From assembly GCF_900104815.1 (NCBI RefSeq), contig NZ_FNTD01000004.1, positions 1,798,001-1,862,000 of the forward strand: 64,000 nucleotides of DNA, read 5' to 3'. Shown in pieces: positions 8,605-18,268 of this stretch (within the stretch, counting starts at the first letter, position 1; the number at the start of each line of letters is the position of its first letter). This stretch comes from Streptomyces misionensis (lineage in GTDB: Bacteria; Actinomycetota; Actinomycetes; Streptomycetales; Streptomycetaceae). A program made the position numbers and the translations under genes. Under the pieces are notes generated by a model. It did no database searches, was not told where the DNA came from, and saw only the letters and a list, made by a program, of their open reading frames with translations.

Positions 8605-8641
8605 TCTCCGCGGGGCGCGCCGGTCGGGCAGCCGGCGGTCA

Positions 8642-8678
8642 CGGGGCGTGCCGGGGCGAGCGGCCCACGCACGCCCCG
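8642..8678. terminator. Terminator between convergent gap and argH
   Basis: Perfect 10-bp arms CGGGGCGTGC (8642-8651) and GCACGCCCCG (8669-8678) lie in the 90-bp convergent gap and can serve both genes. Confidence 0.65.
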
Positions 8679-8694
8679 GTGCCGTCGGACGGAC

Positions 8695-10229
<1,535 letters not shown>

Positions 10230-10243
10230 ACGCCGGATCCGCG

Positions 10244-11446
10244 TCAGGCTTCGCCCGCGAGATCACGCCGCGCGGCGATCTTCGACGACAGGCTGTAGAT
10301 GTCGATGAAGCCCTTGGCCGCCGCCTGGTCGAAGGTGTCACCGGTGTCGTAGGTGGCGAGGTTGAAGTCGTACAGGGACGACTCCGAGCGCCGGCCGGTG
10401 ACGACGGCGCGGCCGCCGTGCAGGGTCAGGCGGATGTCGCCGGACACGTGCTGGTTGGCCTCGTTGATGAAGCCGTCCAGGGCGCGCTTGAGCGGGGAGA
10501 ACCACTGGCCGTCGTAGACCAGTTCGCCCCAGCGCTGCTCGACCTGCCGCTTGTAGCGGGCGAGTTCGCGCTCGACGGTGACGTTCTCCAGCTCCTGGTG
10601 GGCGGTGATCAGCGCGATCGCGCCGGGGGCCTCGTAGACCTCGCGGGACTTGATGCCGACGAGGCGGTCCTCGACCATGTCGATCCGGCCGATGCCCTGG
10701 GCGCCGGCGCGCTCGTTGAGCTGCTGGATGGCCTGGAGGACGGTGACGGGCTTGCCATCGAGGGCGACCGGCACGCCCTCCTTGAAGGTGATGACGACCT
10801 CGTCGGCCTCGCGCGGGGTGGCGGGGTTGGAGGTGTACTCGTAGATGTCCTCGATCGGGGCGTTCCAGATGTCCTCCAGGAAGCCCGTCTCGACGGCGCG
10901 ACCGAAGACGTTCTGGTCGATGGAGTACGGGGACTTCTTGGTGGTGGCGATCGGGAGCTGCTTGGCCTCGCAGAAGGCGATCGCCTTGTCCCGGGTCATC
11001 GCGTAGTCGCGGACCGGGGCGATGCACTTCAGGTCGGGGGCGAGGGCGACGATGCCGGCCTCGAAGCGGACCTGGTCGTTGCCCTTGCCGGTGCAGCCGT
11101 GGGCGACCGTGGTGGCGCCGTGCTTCTTGGCGGCGGCGACCAGGTGCTTGACGATCGTCGGCCGGGAGAGGGCGGAGACCAGCGGGTAGCGGTCCATGTA
11201 CAGGGCGTTGGCCTTGATCGCCGGGAGGCAGTACTCGTCGGCGAACTCGTCCTTGGCGTCGGCGACCTCGGCCTCGACGGCACCGCACGCGAGGGCGCGC
11301 TTGCGGATGACGTCCAGGTCCTCGCCGCCCTGGCCGACGTCGACCGCAACGGCGATGACCTCGGCGCCCGTCTCCTCGGCGATCCAGCCGATGGCGACGG
11401 AGGTGTCCAGACCGCCTGAGTAGGCGAGTACGACGCGCTCGGTCAC
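10244..11446 (-). CDS. argG: Argininosuccinate synthase
   Basis: A 400-residue enzyme joining citrulline and aspartate with ATP. The PP-loop ATPase motif AYSGGLDTS (8-16) and the family segment [14 protein letters not shown] are present, and length matches the roughly 400-residue class. I chose GTG 11446 because AGGAG precedes it at proper spacing; an in-frame extension upstream would run into the ARG boxes at 11476-11509. Those boxes imply repression by ArgR with arginine. In S. coelicolor, from memory, argG is not beside argH, so this linked argG-argH arrangement differs. Confidence 0.96.
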   Translation of the reverse strand: MTERVVLAYSGGLDTSVAIGWIAEETGAEVIAVAVDVGQGGEDLDVIRKRALACGAVEAEVADAKDEFADEYCLPAIKANALYMDRYPLVSALSRPTIVKHLVAAAKKHGATTVAHGCTGKGNDQVRFEAGIVALAPDLKCIAPVRDYAMTRDKAIAFCEAKQLPIATTKKSPYSIDQNVFGRAVETGFLEDIWNAPIEDIYEYTSNPATPREADEVVITFKEGVPVALDGKPVTVLQAIQQLNERAGAQGIGRIDMVEDRLVGIKSREVYEAPGAIALITAHQELENVTVERELARYKRQVEQRWGELVYDGQWFSPLKRALDGFINEANQHVSGDIRLTLHGGRAVVTGRRSESSLYDFNLATYDTGDTFDQAAAKGFIDIYSLSSKIAARRDLAGEA

Positions 11447-11475
11447 GGGTTTCTCCTCACGTGCAATTGCTGACA

Positions 11476-11509
11476 TGCATGAGTATGCAGAACTCTGCAT
11501 GATTCGTCA
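11476..11509. promoter_or_regulatory. Tandem ARG boxes of argG
   Basis: TGCAT-gagt-ATGCA (11476-11489) matches the TGNAT-N4-ATNCA ArgR site perfectly. A second, imperfect box TGCAT-gatt-CGTCA (11496-11509) is centred exactly 20 bp away, the usual spacing for an ArgR hexamer. A third overlapping dyad TGCAG-aact-CTGCA sits between them. The local AT-richness stands out from the surroundings. The regulator argR is encoded at 21545-22087. Confidence 0.75.
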
Positions 11510-11575
11510 ATCGCCCTTTCGGGTGAGCCCGAGAATCCTTAGACAGTCGAAAGAGTTACGGGAATAATCCTGGAC

Positions 11576-12163
11576 ATGGGAAAGACTTACGAGCGCATCG
11601 ACGGCAGGCTCCGCACGTTCATCGAGGAGCAACCCCTCTTCTTCACCGCGACCGCGCCGCTGGCCGGCGACGGCCGGGTCAACCTCTCCCCCAAGGGCCT
11701 CAGGGGCTCGTTCGCCGTGCTGGACGAACTCACCGTGGCCTACCTGGACTTCGCCGGTTCCAACGCCGAGACCATCGCGCACCTGCGGGAGAACGGGCGG
11801 ATCACCCTGATGTGGTGCGCCTTCCAGGGCCCGCCGAACATCGTGCGGGTGCACGGCCGGGGCGAGCCGGTCTTCCGCGACGACCCGCGCTTCCCGGGGC
11901 TGCTCGCCCGCTTCCCCGGCATCGACCCGGAGCCGCACGGGCTGCGCGCGATCATCGTCGTCCACGCCGAGCTGGTGCGGGACACCTGCGGGTACGCCGT
12001 CCCCTTCATGGCGTACGAGGAGGAACGCGACCTGCACGAGAGGCGCTTCGCGCGGGAGGACGACGCCTCCCTGAACGAGTACTTCACCAAGAAGGAGTAC
12101 ATCGCCACGAGCCTGGACGGCCTTCCCGGACTGCCGCTGCCGCTGCCCCCGGCTAGCGTCTGA
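11576..12163 (+). CDS. Pyridoxamine 5'-phosphate oxidase-fold family protein
   Basis: A 195-residue split-barrel flavin/F420-binding fold protein. The N-terminal part (FFTATAPLAGDGRVNLSPKG, about 23-42) and the later MWCAFQGPPNIVRVHGRG segment are typical of the small PNPOx-like family, and the C-terminal third holds the family's MAYEEERDLHERRFARED stretch. It is divergent from argG. TAATCC (11565-11570) lies five bases before ATG 11576, suggesting a leaderless transcript. The reaction and cofactor (FMN, F420 or haem) are not determinable, and it is probably not the vitamin B6 enzyme itself. Confidence 0.8.
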   Translation: MGKTYERIDGRLRTFIEEQPLFFTATAPLAGDGRVNLSPKGLRGSFAVLDELTVAYLDFAGSNAETIAHLRENGRITLMWCAFQGPPNIVRVHGRGEPVFRDDPRFPGLLARFPGIDPEPHGLRAIIVVHAELVRDTCGYAVPFMAYEEERDLHERRFAREDDASLNEYFTKKEYIATSLDGLPGLPLPLPPASV

Positions 12164-12165
12164 GC

Positions 12166-12870
12166 ATGCGCCCCGGTGCCGTCGCCCGCCTCGTCTCCGC
12201 CTCCCTCCTCGGTCTGCTCGGCGCCGCCCCGCCCCGCGGGCCGCTGCCGCTGCCCGAGCGGCTGGCCGACACCGGCGGCGGCACCCAGCTGATCATCGCG
12301 CAGGCGCCGGACACCGCTTCCACGACGGGCACGGTCACCTGGTGGGACCGGCGGGGCGGGACATGGGCGCGGGCCGGGTCCGCGCCGGCGCGGTTCGGGG
12401 CGAAGGGTCTGGTCGAGGGGGCCGCCCGGACGCAGGGCACGGAGACGACGCCGACCGGGTTGTACGACCTCCCGTTCGGCTTCGGGACCAAGGCGGCGCC
12501 GGGCGGCACGCGGGTCCCCTACCGGGCCGTCCGCGAGAGCTCCTGGTGGTGCCAGGACAACGCGTCGTCGTCGTACAACCGCTGGACGGATCCGCTGCCG
12601 CGCGACTGCCGGGCCGCGGAGTCGGAGCACCTGAGCGCGTACGCCGGGCAGTACGCGTACGCGCTGGTGGTGGGGTTCAACTACCACCGGCCGGTGCGGG
12701 GGCGGGGGGCCGGGATCTTCCTGCACGTCAACGGGCGCGGGGCGACCGCCGGTTGTGTCTCCGTCCCGGAGGCGGACATGCGGCGGATCCTGCGGTGGGT
12801 GGTGCCGCGGCGGGCGCCGCACATCGTCCTGGGCACGGCCGGCGGCGCCACCGGCGTCAGCCGGTACTGA
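12166..12870 (+). CDS. L,D-transpeptidase-like (YkuD-fold) exported protein
   Basis: A 234-residue protein with an N-terminal hydrophobic signal (about residues 5-25). The YkuD catalytic motif is visible as LHVNGRGATAGCVSV with His187 and Cys197, the nucleophile expected of L,D-transpeptidases, which cross-link peptidoglycan or act as carboxypeptidases. No LysM or Ig-like domain is present. TAGCGT (12154-12159) lies six bases before ATG 12166 and overlaps the stop of the upstream gene, so it can be transcribed separately as a leaderless mRNA. It ends two bases from the convergent histidine kinase. Its true substrate is uncertain. Confidence 0.8.
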   Translation: MRPGAVARLVSASLLGLLGAAPPRGPLPLPERLADTGGGTQLIIAQAPDTASTTGTVTWWDRRGGTWARAGSAPARFGAKGLVEGAARTQGTETTPTGLYDLPFGFGTKAAPGGTRVPYRAVRESSWWCQDNASSSYNRWTDPLPRDCRAAESEHLSAYAGQYAYALVVGFNYHRPVRGRGAGIFLHVNGRGATAGCVSVPEADMRRILRWVVPRRAPHIVLGTAGGATGVSRY

Positions 12871-12872
12871 CC

Positions 12873-14354
12873 TCAGTCCGGCAGGGTGACGCGGAAGGTC
12901 GTGGCGCCCGGTTCGCTGTCCGCCTCCACCGTCCCGCCGTGCGCCTCCACCACCGCCGCCACGATCGACAGGCCGAGGCCCGCCCCCGGCGCGGACGCGT
13001 CCGCGTGGCGGCGGTGGTCGGCGCGGGTGAAGCGTTCGAAGACCGCGGGGCGCAGCTCCTCGGGGATGCCGGGGCCGTCGTCGTGGACGCGGAGGCGGAC
13101 GGCGCCGGGCCGGGGCTCCAGGGTGACCGTGACCTCGGTGCCCGGGGGCGTGTGCAGACGCGCGTTGGCCAGCAGGTTGGCGACCACCTGGTGGAGGCGG
13201 TGCGCGTCCCCGGTGACCGTGACCGGGTCCTCGGGGAGGTCCAGGGTCCAGCGGTGGCCGGGGCCCGCGGCGCGGGCGTCGGTGACCGCGTCCAGGACCA
13301 GCCGGGTCAGGTCGACCGGGCCGCGCTCCAGCGGGCGGCCCGCGTCGAGGCGGGCGAGCAGCAGCAGGTCGTCCACCATCAGGCCCATCCGGGCGGACTC
13401 CGCGGCGATCCGCTCCAGCGCCCGGGTGACCTCGGGCGGTACCGGGCCGGGGTGCAGCAGGCCCAGTTCGGCGTGGCCGCGCACCGAGGCGACCGGGGTG
13501 CGCAGCTCGTGGCTGGCGTCGGCGGCGAACCGGCGCAACCGCTCCTGGCTCGCGTGCCGCCGGGTGAGCGCGTCCTCGACATGGCCGAGCATGCGGTTGA
13601 GGGCGGCGGCGACCCGGCCGACCTCGCTGTGCGGGTCGGCGACGGGGGCGCGCGGCGGCAGGGCGACCTCGCCGCTGGCGAGCGGGAGTTCGCTGACCCG
13701 GGTGGCGGTGGCGGCGACCCGGCCGAGGGGGCGCAGGGACCAGCGGACCCAGAGGGCGCCGGCCACCCCGGCCGTGACCAGGGCGAGGCCGAAGACCACC
13801 GCGGAGACCAGCTCCAGCCGGTGGACGGTGGCCTCGACGGGCTCCAGCGGGAGGCCGGCCATCAGCACGTCGCCGTCGCGTCCGGAGGTGGCGACGACCC
13901 GGTAGTGGCCGAGGGCCGAGAGTTCGACGGTGTGCGGGCGGCCGTCGGCCGGTGTCCGGGCCAGCCGTTCGGCGTCCGCCGCGGACAGGGAGACGTTCAG
14001 GTCGGCGGAGAGGTCGCCGGAGCGGATGAGGCCCTTGTTGGTGACGGTGCCGTCCAGCAGGCGGGCGCCGAAGGTGCCGGTGGCCATCCGCCGGGTGTCG
14101 GCCTGCTCGTCGCCGTCGTGGTCGTCGGGCAGCCTGCCGCGGTGCTCCAGGCTCTCCGGGAAGCGGGTGCCGACCTGGGCGAGCTGTTCGTCCAGGCGCT
14201 GGGTGAGGAACCCGTTCAGCTCGACCACGGCGGCCACCCCGACGGCGGCGCAGCTCACCGCCAGCAGGACCACGAGACCGAAGGTCAGGCGGGCGCGCAG
14301 GGTGCGGAAGCGGGGCAGGCGGGCGAGCGGGCCCGGGCGGTCGCCGGTCTTCAC
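12873..14354 (-). CDS. Two-component sensor histidine kinase
   Basis: A 493-residue membrane kinase. TM1 (about 22-45), an extracytoplasmic sensor of about 135 residues, TM2 (about 181-204), HAMP (205-262), the dimerisation/phosphoacceptor box SHELRTP with His282, and a HATPase domain with N, G1 (DDGPGIPEE) and G2 (GAGLGLSIV) boxes. The GTG start overlaps the response-regulator stop in a GTGA, so the pair is coupled. It is divergent from the ferric-reductase/FMN-binding/ApbE genes, which are plausible targets. The sensed signal is unknown. Confidence 0.92.
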   Translation of the reverse strand: MKTGDRPGPLARLPRFRTLRARLTFGLVVLLAVSCAAVGVAAVVELNGFLTQRLDEQLAQVGTRFPESLEHRGRLPDDHDGDEQADTRRMATGTFGARLLDGTVTNKGLIRSGDLSADLNVSLSAADAERLARTPADGRPHTVELSALGHYRVVATSGRDGDVLMAGLPLEPVEATVHRLELVSAVVFGLALVTAGVAGALWVRWSLRPLGRVAATATRVSELPLASGEVALPPRAPVADPHSEVGRVAAALNRMLGHVEDALTRRHASQERLRRFAADASHELRTPVASVRGHAELGLLHPGPVPPEVTRALERIAAESARMGLMVDDLLLLARLDAGRPLERGPVDLTRLVLDAVTDARAAGPGHRWTLDLPEDPVTVTGDAHRLHQVVANLLANARLHTPPGTEVTVTLEPRPGAVRLRVHDDGPGIPEELRPAVFERFTRADHRRHADASAPGAGLGLSIVAAVVEAHGGTVEADSEPGATTFRVTLPD

Positions 14355-15091
14355 CCGGCCACCGGTTTGATCACGTAGCCCGCCCCGCGCACCGTGTGGA
14401 TCATGGGTGCCCGGCCCGCGTCGATCTTCTTGCGCAGGTAGGAGATGTACAGCTCGACCACGTGGGCCCGGCCGCCGAAGTCGTAGGACCAGACCCGGTC
14501 GAGGATCTGCGCCTTGCTGAGCACGCGGCGGGGGTTGCGCATCAGGAAGCGCAGCAGCTCGAACTCGGTCGGCGAGAGTTCGATCAGCTCGCCGGACCGG
14601 GTCACCTCACGGGCGTCCTCGTCCATCACCAGGTCGCCCACGACCAGCCCGGCCTCCTCCTCCGGGCGGCGGGCCATCCCGGCGCGGCGCAGCAGTCCGC
14701 GCAGCCGGGCCACGACCTCCTCCAGACTGAAGGGCTTGGTGACGTAGTCGTCGCCGCCCGCCGTGAGCCCGGCTATCCGGTCCTCGACGGCGTCGCGCGC
14801 GGTGAGGAAGAGCACGCACACATCGGGCTGCGACTCGTGCAGCCCGCGCAGCACGGCGAGGCCGTCCATGTCGGGCAGCATCACGTCCAGGACGACGGCG
14901 TCGGGCCGCAGCTCGCGCGCGGCGGCGAGGGCGGCGGTGCCGTCGGCGGCGGCGCGCACCTCCCAGCCCTCGTAGCGCAGGGCGCCGGTGAGCACCTCGG
15001 CGAGGTCGGGGTCGTCGTCGACGACGAGGACGCGCAGCGGGGTGCCGTCGGGACGGGTGAGGGCCGGGTGGCCGGAACGGGTCGTGTTCAT
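14351..15091 (-). CDS. OmpR-family response regulator
   Basis: A 246-residue regulator. The receiver domain has the acidic pair (VVDDDPDL, 23-30), phospho-acceptor Asp69 (VVLDVMLPDMDG) and the conserved Lys in DDYVTKPFS. A C-terminal winged helix (from about 150, LSPTEFELLRFLMRNPRRVLS) follows. ATG 15091 is favoured by GGGAGG just upstream over an in-frame ATG at 15106. The four 11-bp direct repeats at 15200-15240 in the divergent promoter region are the natural candidate binding site. Confidence 0.93.
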   Translation of the reverse strand: MNTTRSGHPALTRPDGTPLRVLVVDDDPDLAEVLTGALRYEGWEVRAAADGTAALAAARELRPDAVVLDVMLPDMDGLAVLRGLHESQPDVCVLFLTARDAVEDRIAGLTAGGDDYVTKPFSLEEVVARLRGLLRRAGMARRPEEEAGLVVGDLVMDEDAREVTRSGELIELSPTEFELLRFLMRNPRRVLSKAQILDRVWSYDFGGRAHVVELYISYLRKKIDAGRAPMIHTVRGAGYVIKPVAG

Positions 15092-15199
15092 CGCGCCTCC
15101 CAGCATCGCGCGTGCGCGGGGCGGCGGCGGGCCGCGCGGGCTGTGAGTTTGCTCTGAAAAGAGTGGGTGGGCCGTCGCAGTACCTGGTCAGGGGATTGC

Positions 15200-15276
15200 T
15201 GAGAGCTCTCTGAGACGTCTGTGAGAAAGCCCTGAAGACAGCGTCCCGAGGCCCTTTCTCAGAGGCCCCTCAGAGC
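15200..15276. promoter_or_regulatory. 11-bp phased direct repeats, likely response-regulator operator
   Basis: TGAG/TGAA cores begin at 15200, 15211, 15222 and 15233, an exact 11-bp period (units GCTGAGAG, TCTGAGAC, TGTGAGAA, CCTGAAGA). A second set, TTCTCAGAGG and CCCTCAGAGC, has TCAG at 15259 and 15270, also 11 bp apart. OmpR/PhoB-type dimers bind direct repeats of this period. The site lies between the response regulator (start 15091) and the ferric-reductase-like gene (start 15322), so it could control both directions. Confidence 0.65.
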
Positions 15277-15321
15277 TTGGGCACGCACAGTGGGCGGGCC
15301 GACGGACGAAGGGACGGCCTG

Positions 15322-16677
15322 ATGACAGCAGTGGACACGAGGCGGGCGGCACCGCCCCTGCCGGGGGCCGCGCGGCGCCGCTCCCCCGCGGGGCCACTGC
15401 TCGCCGTGCTGTGGGCGGGGGCGGCGGCCGTGGTCGCGCTCTGGTGGACGGACACCGCCTCGGTGGTCGGAGCGGCCGGCTGGCTCACCGGCGCCGGGCG
15501 GATCGCCGGGCTGCTGTGCGGGTACGCCTGCGCGGTGCTCGTCGGCCTGATGGCGCGGGTGCCGCTGCTGGAGAACCGGGTGGGTTCGGACCGGGTGGCG
15601 CGCTGGCACGCGATGGCCGGCCGGTACACGGTGTGCCTGCTGGTGGCGCACATCGTGCTGATCCTCGCCGGGTACGCGGCACAGGACCGGGCGTCGCTGT
15701 GGCACGAGACGGTCACCGTGGTGCTGGACTACCCGGACATGCTGAAGGCCGGCGCGGGCACCGTGATCCTGTTCGCGGTCGGTCTCACCTCCGTGCGGGC
15801 GGTGCGCCGCCGGGTCCGGCACGAGTTCTGGTACTACGTCCACCTGCTCACGTACGCGGCCGTGTTCCTGACCTTCTTCCACCAGGTGTCGCTGGGCGAG
15901 CAGTTCAACGGCGCGCCGGTGGCCGCCGCCGCCTGGTACGCGCTCTACCTCGGGGTCGCGGCGCTCGTGGTGTGGTTCCGCGTCCTCACCCCGGTGCGGC
16001 TGAACCGGCGGCACCGGCTGCGGGTGGAGTCGGTGCAGCCGGAGGCGCCCGGCGTGTACTCGGTCGTGATGCGCGGCCGGCACCTCGACCGGCTGGGCGC
16101 GCGGCCGGGCCAGTTCTTCCGCTGGCGGTTCCTCGCCGAGGGCATGGCCTGGACCTCCACCCCGTACTCCCTGTCGGCGCCGCCGCGCCCCGACCTGCTG
16201 CGCATCACGGTGAAGGCGCTCGGCGACCACAGCACGGCCGTCTCGCTGCTCAGGCCCGGCACCCGGGTGTGGGCGGAGGGCCCCTACGGCGCGCTCACCG
16301 CCGACCGGACCACGGCCCGGCGCTCCCTGCTGATCGCGGCCGGAGTCGGCGTCACACCGCTGCGGGCCCTGTTCGAGACGCTGCCCGGCGAGGTCACCCT
16401 GCTGTACCGGGCGCGCTCGGCGGAGGATCTCGCGCTGGGCGGCGAACTGGAGGCGATCGCCCGGTGGCGCGGTGCCAGGGTGCTGTACGCGCTGAACGGT
16501 CCGCACGGTGAGCGGCCCGCCCTCACGGCGGAGTCGCTGCGGGCGGCCGTCCCCGGGCTGCGCGGCCACGACGTCTACATCTGCGGGCCGCACGGATTCG
16601 CGCGGGACGTCTACGAGGCCCTGCGCGCGGCCGGTCTGCGGGACCACCGCATCCACCACGAGTCCTTCGAACTGTGA
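15322..16677 (+). CDS. Ferric reductase-like transmembrane / FAD-NAD(P)H reductase
   Basis: A 451-residue membrane flavocytochrome-like protein. The N-terminal half has about six helices of the ferric-reductase-like domain with paired His residues for haem (RWHAMAGRYT, VAHIVL, YYVHLLTYA, FFHQV). The C-terminal half is an FNR module: FAD site (RPGQFFRW, TPYSLSA) and NAD(P)H site (GVGVTPLRAL, YICGPHGF). It would move electrons from cytosolic NAD(P)H across the membrane. The next two genes encode an FMN-carrying protein and its flavin transferase, an obvious acceptor module. ATG 15322 follows a GAAGGGA-type ribosome site. Confidence 0.87.
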   Translation: MTAVDTRRAAPPLPGAARRRSPAGPLLAVLWAGAAAVVALWWTDTASVVGAAGWLTGAGRIAGLLCGYACAVLVGLMARVPLLENRVGSDRVARWHAMAGRYTVCLLVAHIVLILAGYAAQDRASLWHETVTVVLDYPDMLKAGAGTVILFAVGLTSVRAVRRRVRHEFWYYVHLLTYAAVFLTFFHQVSLGEQFNGAPVAAAAWYALYLGVAALVVWFRVLTPVRLNRRHRLRVESVQPEAPGVYSVVMRGRHLDRLGARPGQFFRWRFLAEGMAWTSTPYSLSAPPRPDLLRITVKALGDHSTAVSLLRPGTRVWAEGPYGALTADRTTARRSLLIAAGVGVTPLRALFETLPGEVTLLYRARSAEDLALGGELEAIARWRGARVLYALNGPHGERPALTAESLRAAVPGLRGHDVYICGPHGFARDVYEALRAAGLRDHRIHHESFEL

Positions 16678-16687
16678 GGCCGACGCC

Positions 16688-17143
16688 ATGCACGCGTTGA
16701 GGAAGAACCGGCCGCTGCGCCGCATCGTCCTGGCGAGCGCCGCCACGGTCTCCGGCGTGGTGCTGCTGCTGTCCCTGAAGCCGCACGCCGGTTCCGGTCT
16801 CGTCGTGGGCGCGTCGACTGAGGCCCCGCGGACCGGGGCGAGCGCGCCCGCCTCCCCCGGAGGCGTCTCGAAGACCGTCACCGGCAGCACCGTGCAGACC
16901 CGCTGGGGCCCGGTCCAGGTGCGGGCCACCATCGAGGACGGCAGGCTCACCGACGTGACGGCCGTCCAGTACCCCACGGACAACCCGCGCGACCAGGAGA
17001 TCAACAGCTATGCGCTCCCCCAGCTGCGGCGCGAGGCGCTGGCGGCGCAGAGCGCGCGGATCGACATGGTCTCGGGGGCCACGTACACCAGCACCGGCTA
17101 CCGGCAGTCCCTCCAGTCCGCGCTGGACCAGGCCCATGGGTGA
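16688..17143 (+). CDS. FMN-binding domain protein, covalently flavinylated, exported
   Basis: A 151-residue protein with an N-terminal membrane/signal segment (about 12-30) and an FMN_bind domain. DMVSGATYTSTGY (126-138) holds the flavinylation motif; Thr132 is the residue to which ApbE-type enzymes attach FMN by phosphoester bond. It starts 10 bp after the ferric-reductase-like gene and overlaps the ApbE gene by eight bases, so donor, carrier and modifying enzyme are made together. Likely an extracytoplasmic electron carrier. Confidence 0.87.
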   Translation: MHALRKNRPLRRIVLASAATVSGVVLLLSLKPHAGSGLVVGASTEAPRTGASAPASPGGVSKTVTGSTVQTRWGPVQVRATIEDGRLTDVTAVQYPTDNPRDQEINSYALPQLRREALAAQSARIDMVSGATYTSTGYRQSLQSALDQAHG

Positions 17144-17909
17144 CGCGGTGCGGCACGCGGAGGAGGTCATGGGGACCGTCTTCTCCTTCGACGTGCGCGG
17201 CGGTGAGCCGAGCGCGGTGCGGGCGGCGCTCGGCGCGGCGGTGGCGGGGCTCCACCGGGCGGACGCGGTGTTCAGCACGTACCGCGCGGACAGCGAGGTG
17301 TCCCGGCTGGCGCGGGGCGAGCTGACCGTGGCGGAGTGTGCGCCCGAGGTGGCCGAGGTACTGGCACTGGCGGCGGAGGCGGAACGGGTGAGCGAGGGAT
17401 GGTTCGCCACCCGCCACCGGGGCGTGCCGGATCCCACCGGGATCGTCAAGGGCTGGGCGGCCGAGCGGGCCGCGCGGCTGCTGGCCCGGGTGCCGGGAGT
17501 GCGCGGGGTCGGCGTCAACGGCGGCGGCGACGTCCAGCTGCTGGGCGAGCCGGAGCCGGGGCGGCCCTGGCGGGTGGGCGTGGCCGATCCGCTGCGGGCC
17601 GGGGGGCTCGCCGCGGTGGTGTCGTCGGCGGGGGCGGCCGAGCTGTCCGTCGCCACGTCGGGCACCGCCGAGCGGGGCGCGCACATCGTGGACCCGCGCA
17701 CGGGCCGGCCCGCGGACACCGACCTGGTGTCGGCGACCGTGGTGGCACCCCGGCTGACCTGGGCGGACTGCTGGGCCACGGCCGCGTTCGCACGGGGCTC
17801 GCGCGCGGGCCTCGCCTGGCTGGAGTCGCTGCCCGGGGTGGAGGCGCTGCTGCTCACGGCGCAGGACGAGGTGCTCCGCACCGGGGGCCTTGACCGGTAT
17901 GTGGGTTGA
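17136..17909 (+). CDS. apbE: FAD:protein FMN transferase
   Basis: Transfers FMN from FAD to Thr/Ser in the flavinylation motif of target proteins. At 257 residues it is somewhat shorter than usual and has no signal peptide of its own. Family segments seen: EEVMGTVFSFDV (N-terminal), GIVKGWAAERAA, GVNGGGDVQ and ATSGTAERGAHIVDPRTG, the last with the Mg-site region. The start at 17136 overlaps the stop of the FMN-binding gene. The lack of a signal suggests cytoplasmic action before export of the substrate, or a missed N-terminus. Confidence 0.87.
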   Translation: MGDAVRHAEEVMGTVFSFDVRGGEPSAVRAALGAAVAGLHRADAVFSTYRADSEVSRLARGELTVAECAPEVAEVLALAAEAERVSEGWFATRHRGVPDPTGIVKGWAAERAARLLARVPGVRGVGVNGGGDVQLLGEPEPGRPWRVGVADPLRAGGLAAVVSSAGAAELSVATSGTAERGAHIVDPRTGRPADTDLVSATVVAPRLTWADCWATAAFARGSRAGLAWLESLPGVEALLLTAQDEVLRTGGLDRYVG

Positions 17910-17923
17910 AAGGGAAATTTCTT

Positions 17924-17984
17924 CCCGGAGAAGCCATCCCTCTCGCGCCCTGCGACGTATCCCGTGTGAAGCGAATTCTCCGGG
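17924..17984 (+). promoter_or_regulatory. Inverted repeat that can mask the ribosome site of the His/Asp-rich gene
   Basis: Nine-base arms CCCGGAGAA (17924-17932) and TTCTCCGGG (17976-17984) can pair in the RNA. The second arm abuts and partly includes the GGGAGGAA ribosome site (17982-17989) of the gene at 17993. The structure could restrain its translation relative to the upstream ApbE gene. Confidence 0.45.
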
Positions 17985-17992
17985 AGGAACCC

Positions 17993-18187
17993 ATGGCAAT
18001 CTTCAGCAGCCTGCTGCCGCTGCGTGACCACGGCGGCCACGGCGGGCACGGCGGCGACCACGACGACCGCGGCGGAGACCGCGGGCGCGGGCGCGACCGC
18101 GACCGTGACCGTGACCGGGACCGGCACGACGACTTCGACCGTCACGACCACGGCGACCGGCACGACGACCGCTTCGGACGCTACTGA
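17993..18187 (+). CDS. Small His/Asp/Arg-rich protein
   Basis: A 64-residue protein of unknown function. Residues 1-10 are hydrophobic (MAIFSSLLPL); the rest is almost entirely Asp, Arg, His and Gly, with HGGHGGHGG (13-21), five Arg-Asp repeats (about 34-43) and a tail HDDRFGRY. It has no Cys or Thr and Ser only at 5-6. ATG 17993 has a strong GGGAGG site. The composition suggests divalent-metal or polyanion binding and disorder. It sits between the flavin-transfer operon and an ABC exporter, from which a 10-bp stem-loop separates it. Low complexity makes any family call unreliable. Confidence 0.65.
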   Translation: MAIFSSLLPLRDHGGHGGHGGDHDDRGGDRGRGRDRDRDRDRDRHDDFDRHDHGDRHDDRFGRY

Positions 18188-18204
18188 CCGACCACCTCCG
18201 CACA

Positions 18205-18246
18205 GGACGGGCGGGCCGGGGGACGAAGACCCCGATCCGCCCGTCC
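18205..18246 (+). terminator. Stem-loop after the His/Asp-rich gene
   Basis: Arms GGACGGGCGG (18205-18214) and CCGCCCGTCC (18237-18246) are perfect over 10 bp, with further GGGG/CCCC pairing possible inside the loop. The next gene starts 22 bp later. Confidence 0.6.
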
Positions 18247-18268
18247 GCACTCCGAGGAAACGCATCCC

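Noticed and set aside
17993..18187. Lanthipeptide or other RiPP precursor reading of the small His/Asp-rich gene
   Set aside because: It has no Cys or Thr and Ser only at residues 5-6, and there are no modification enzymes next to it. The ABC exporter lacks a peptidase domain.
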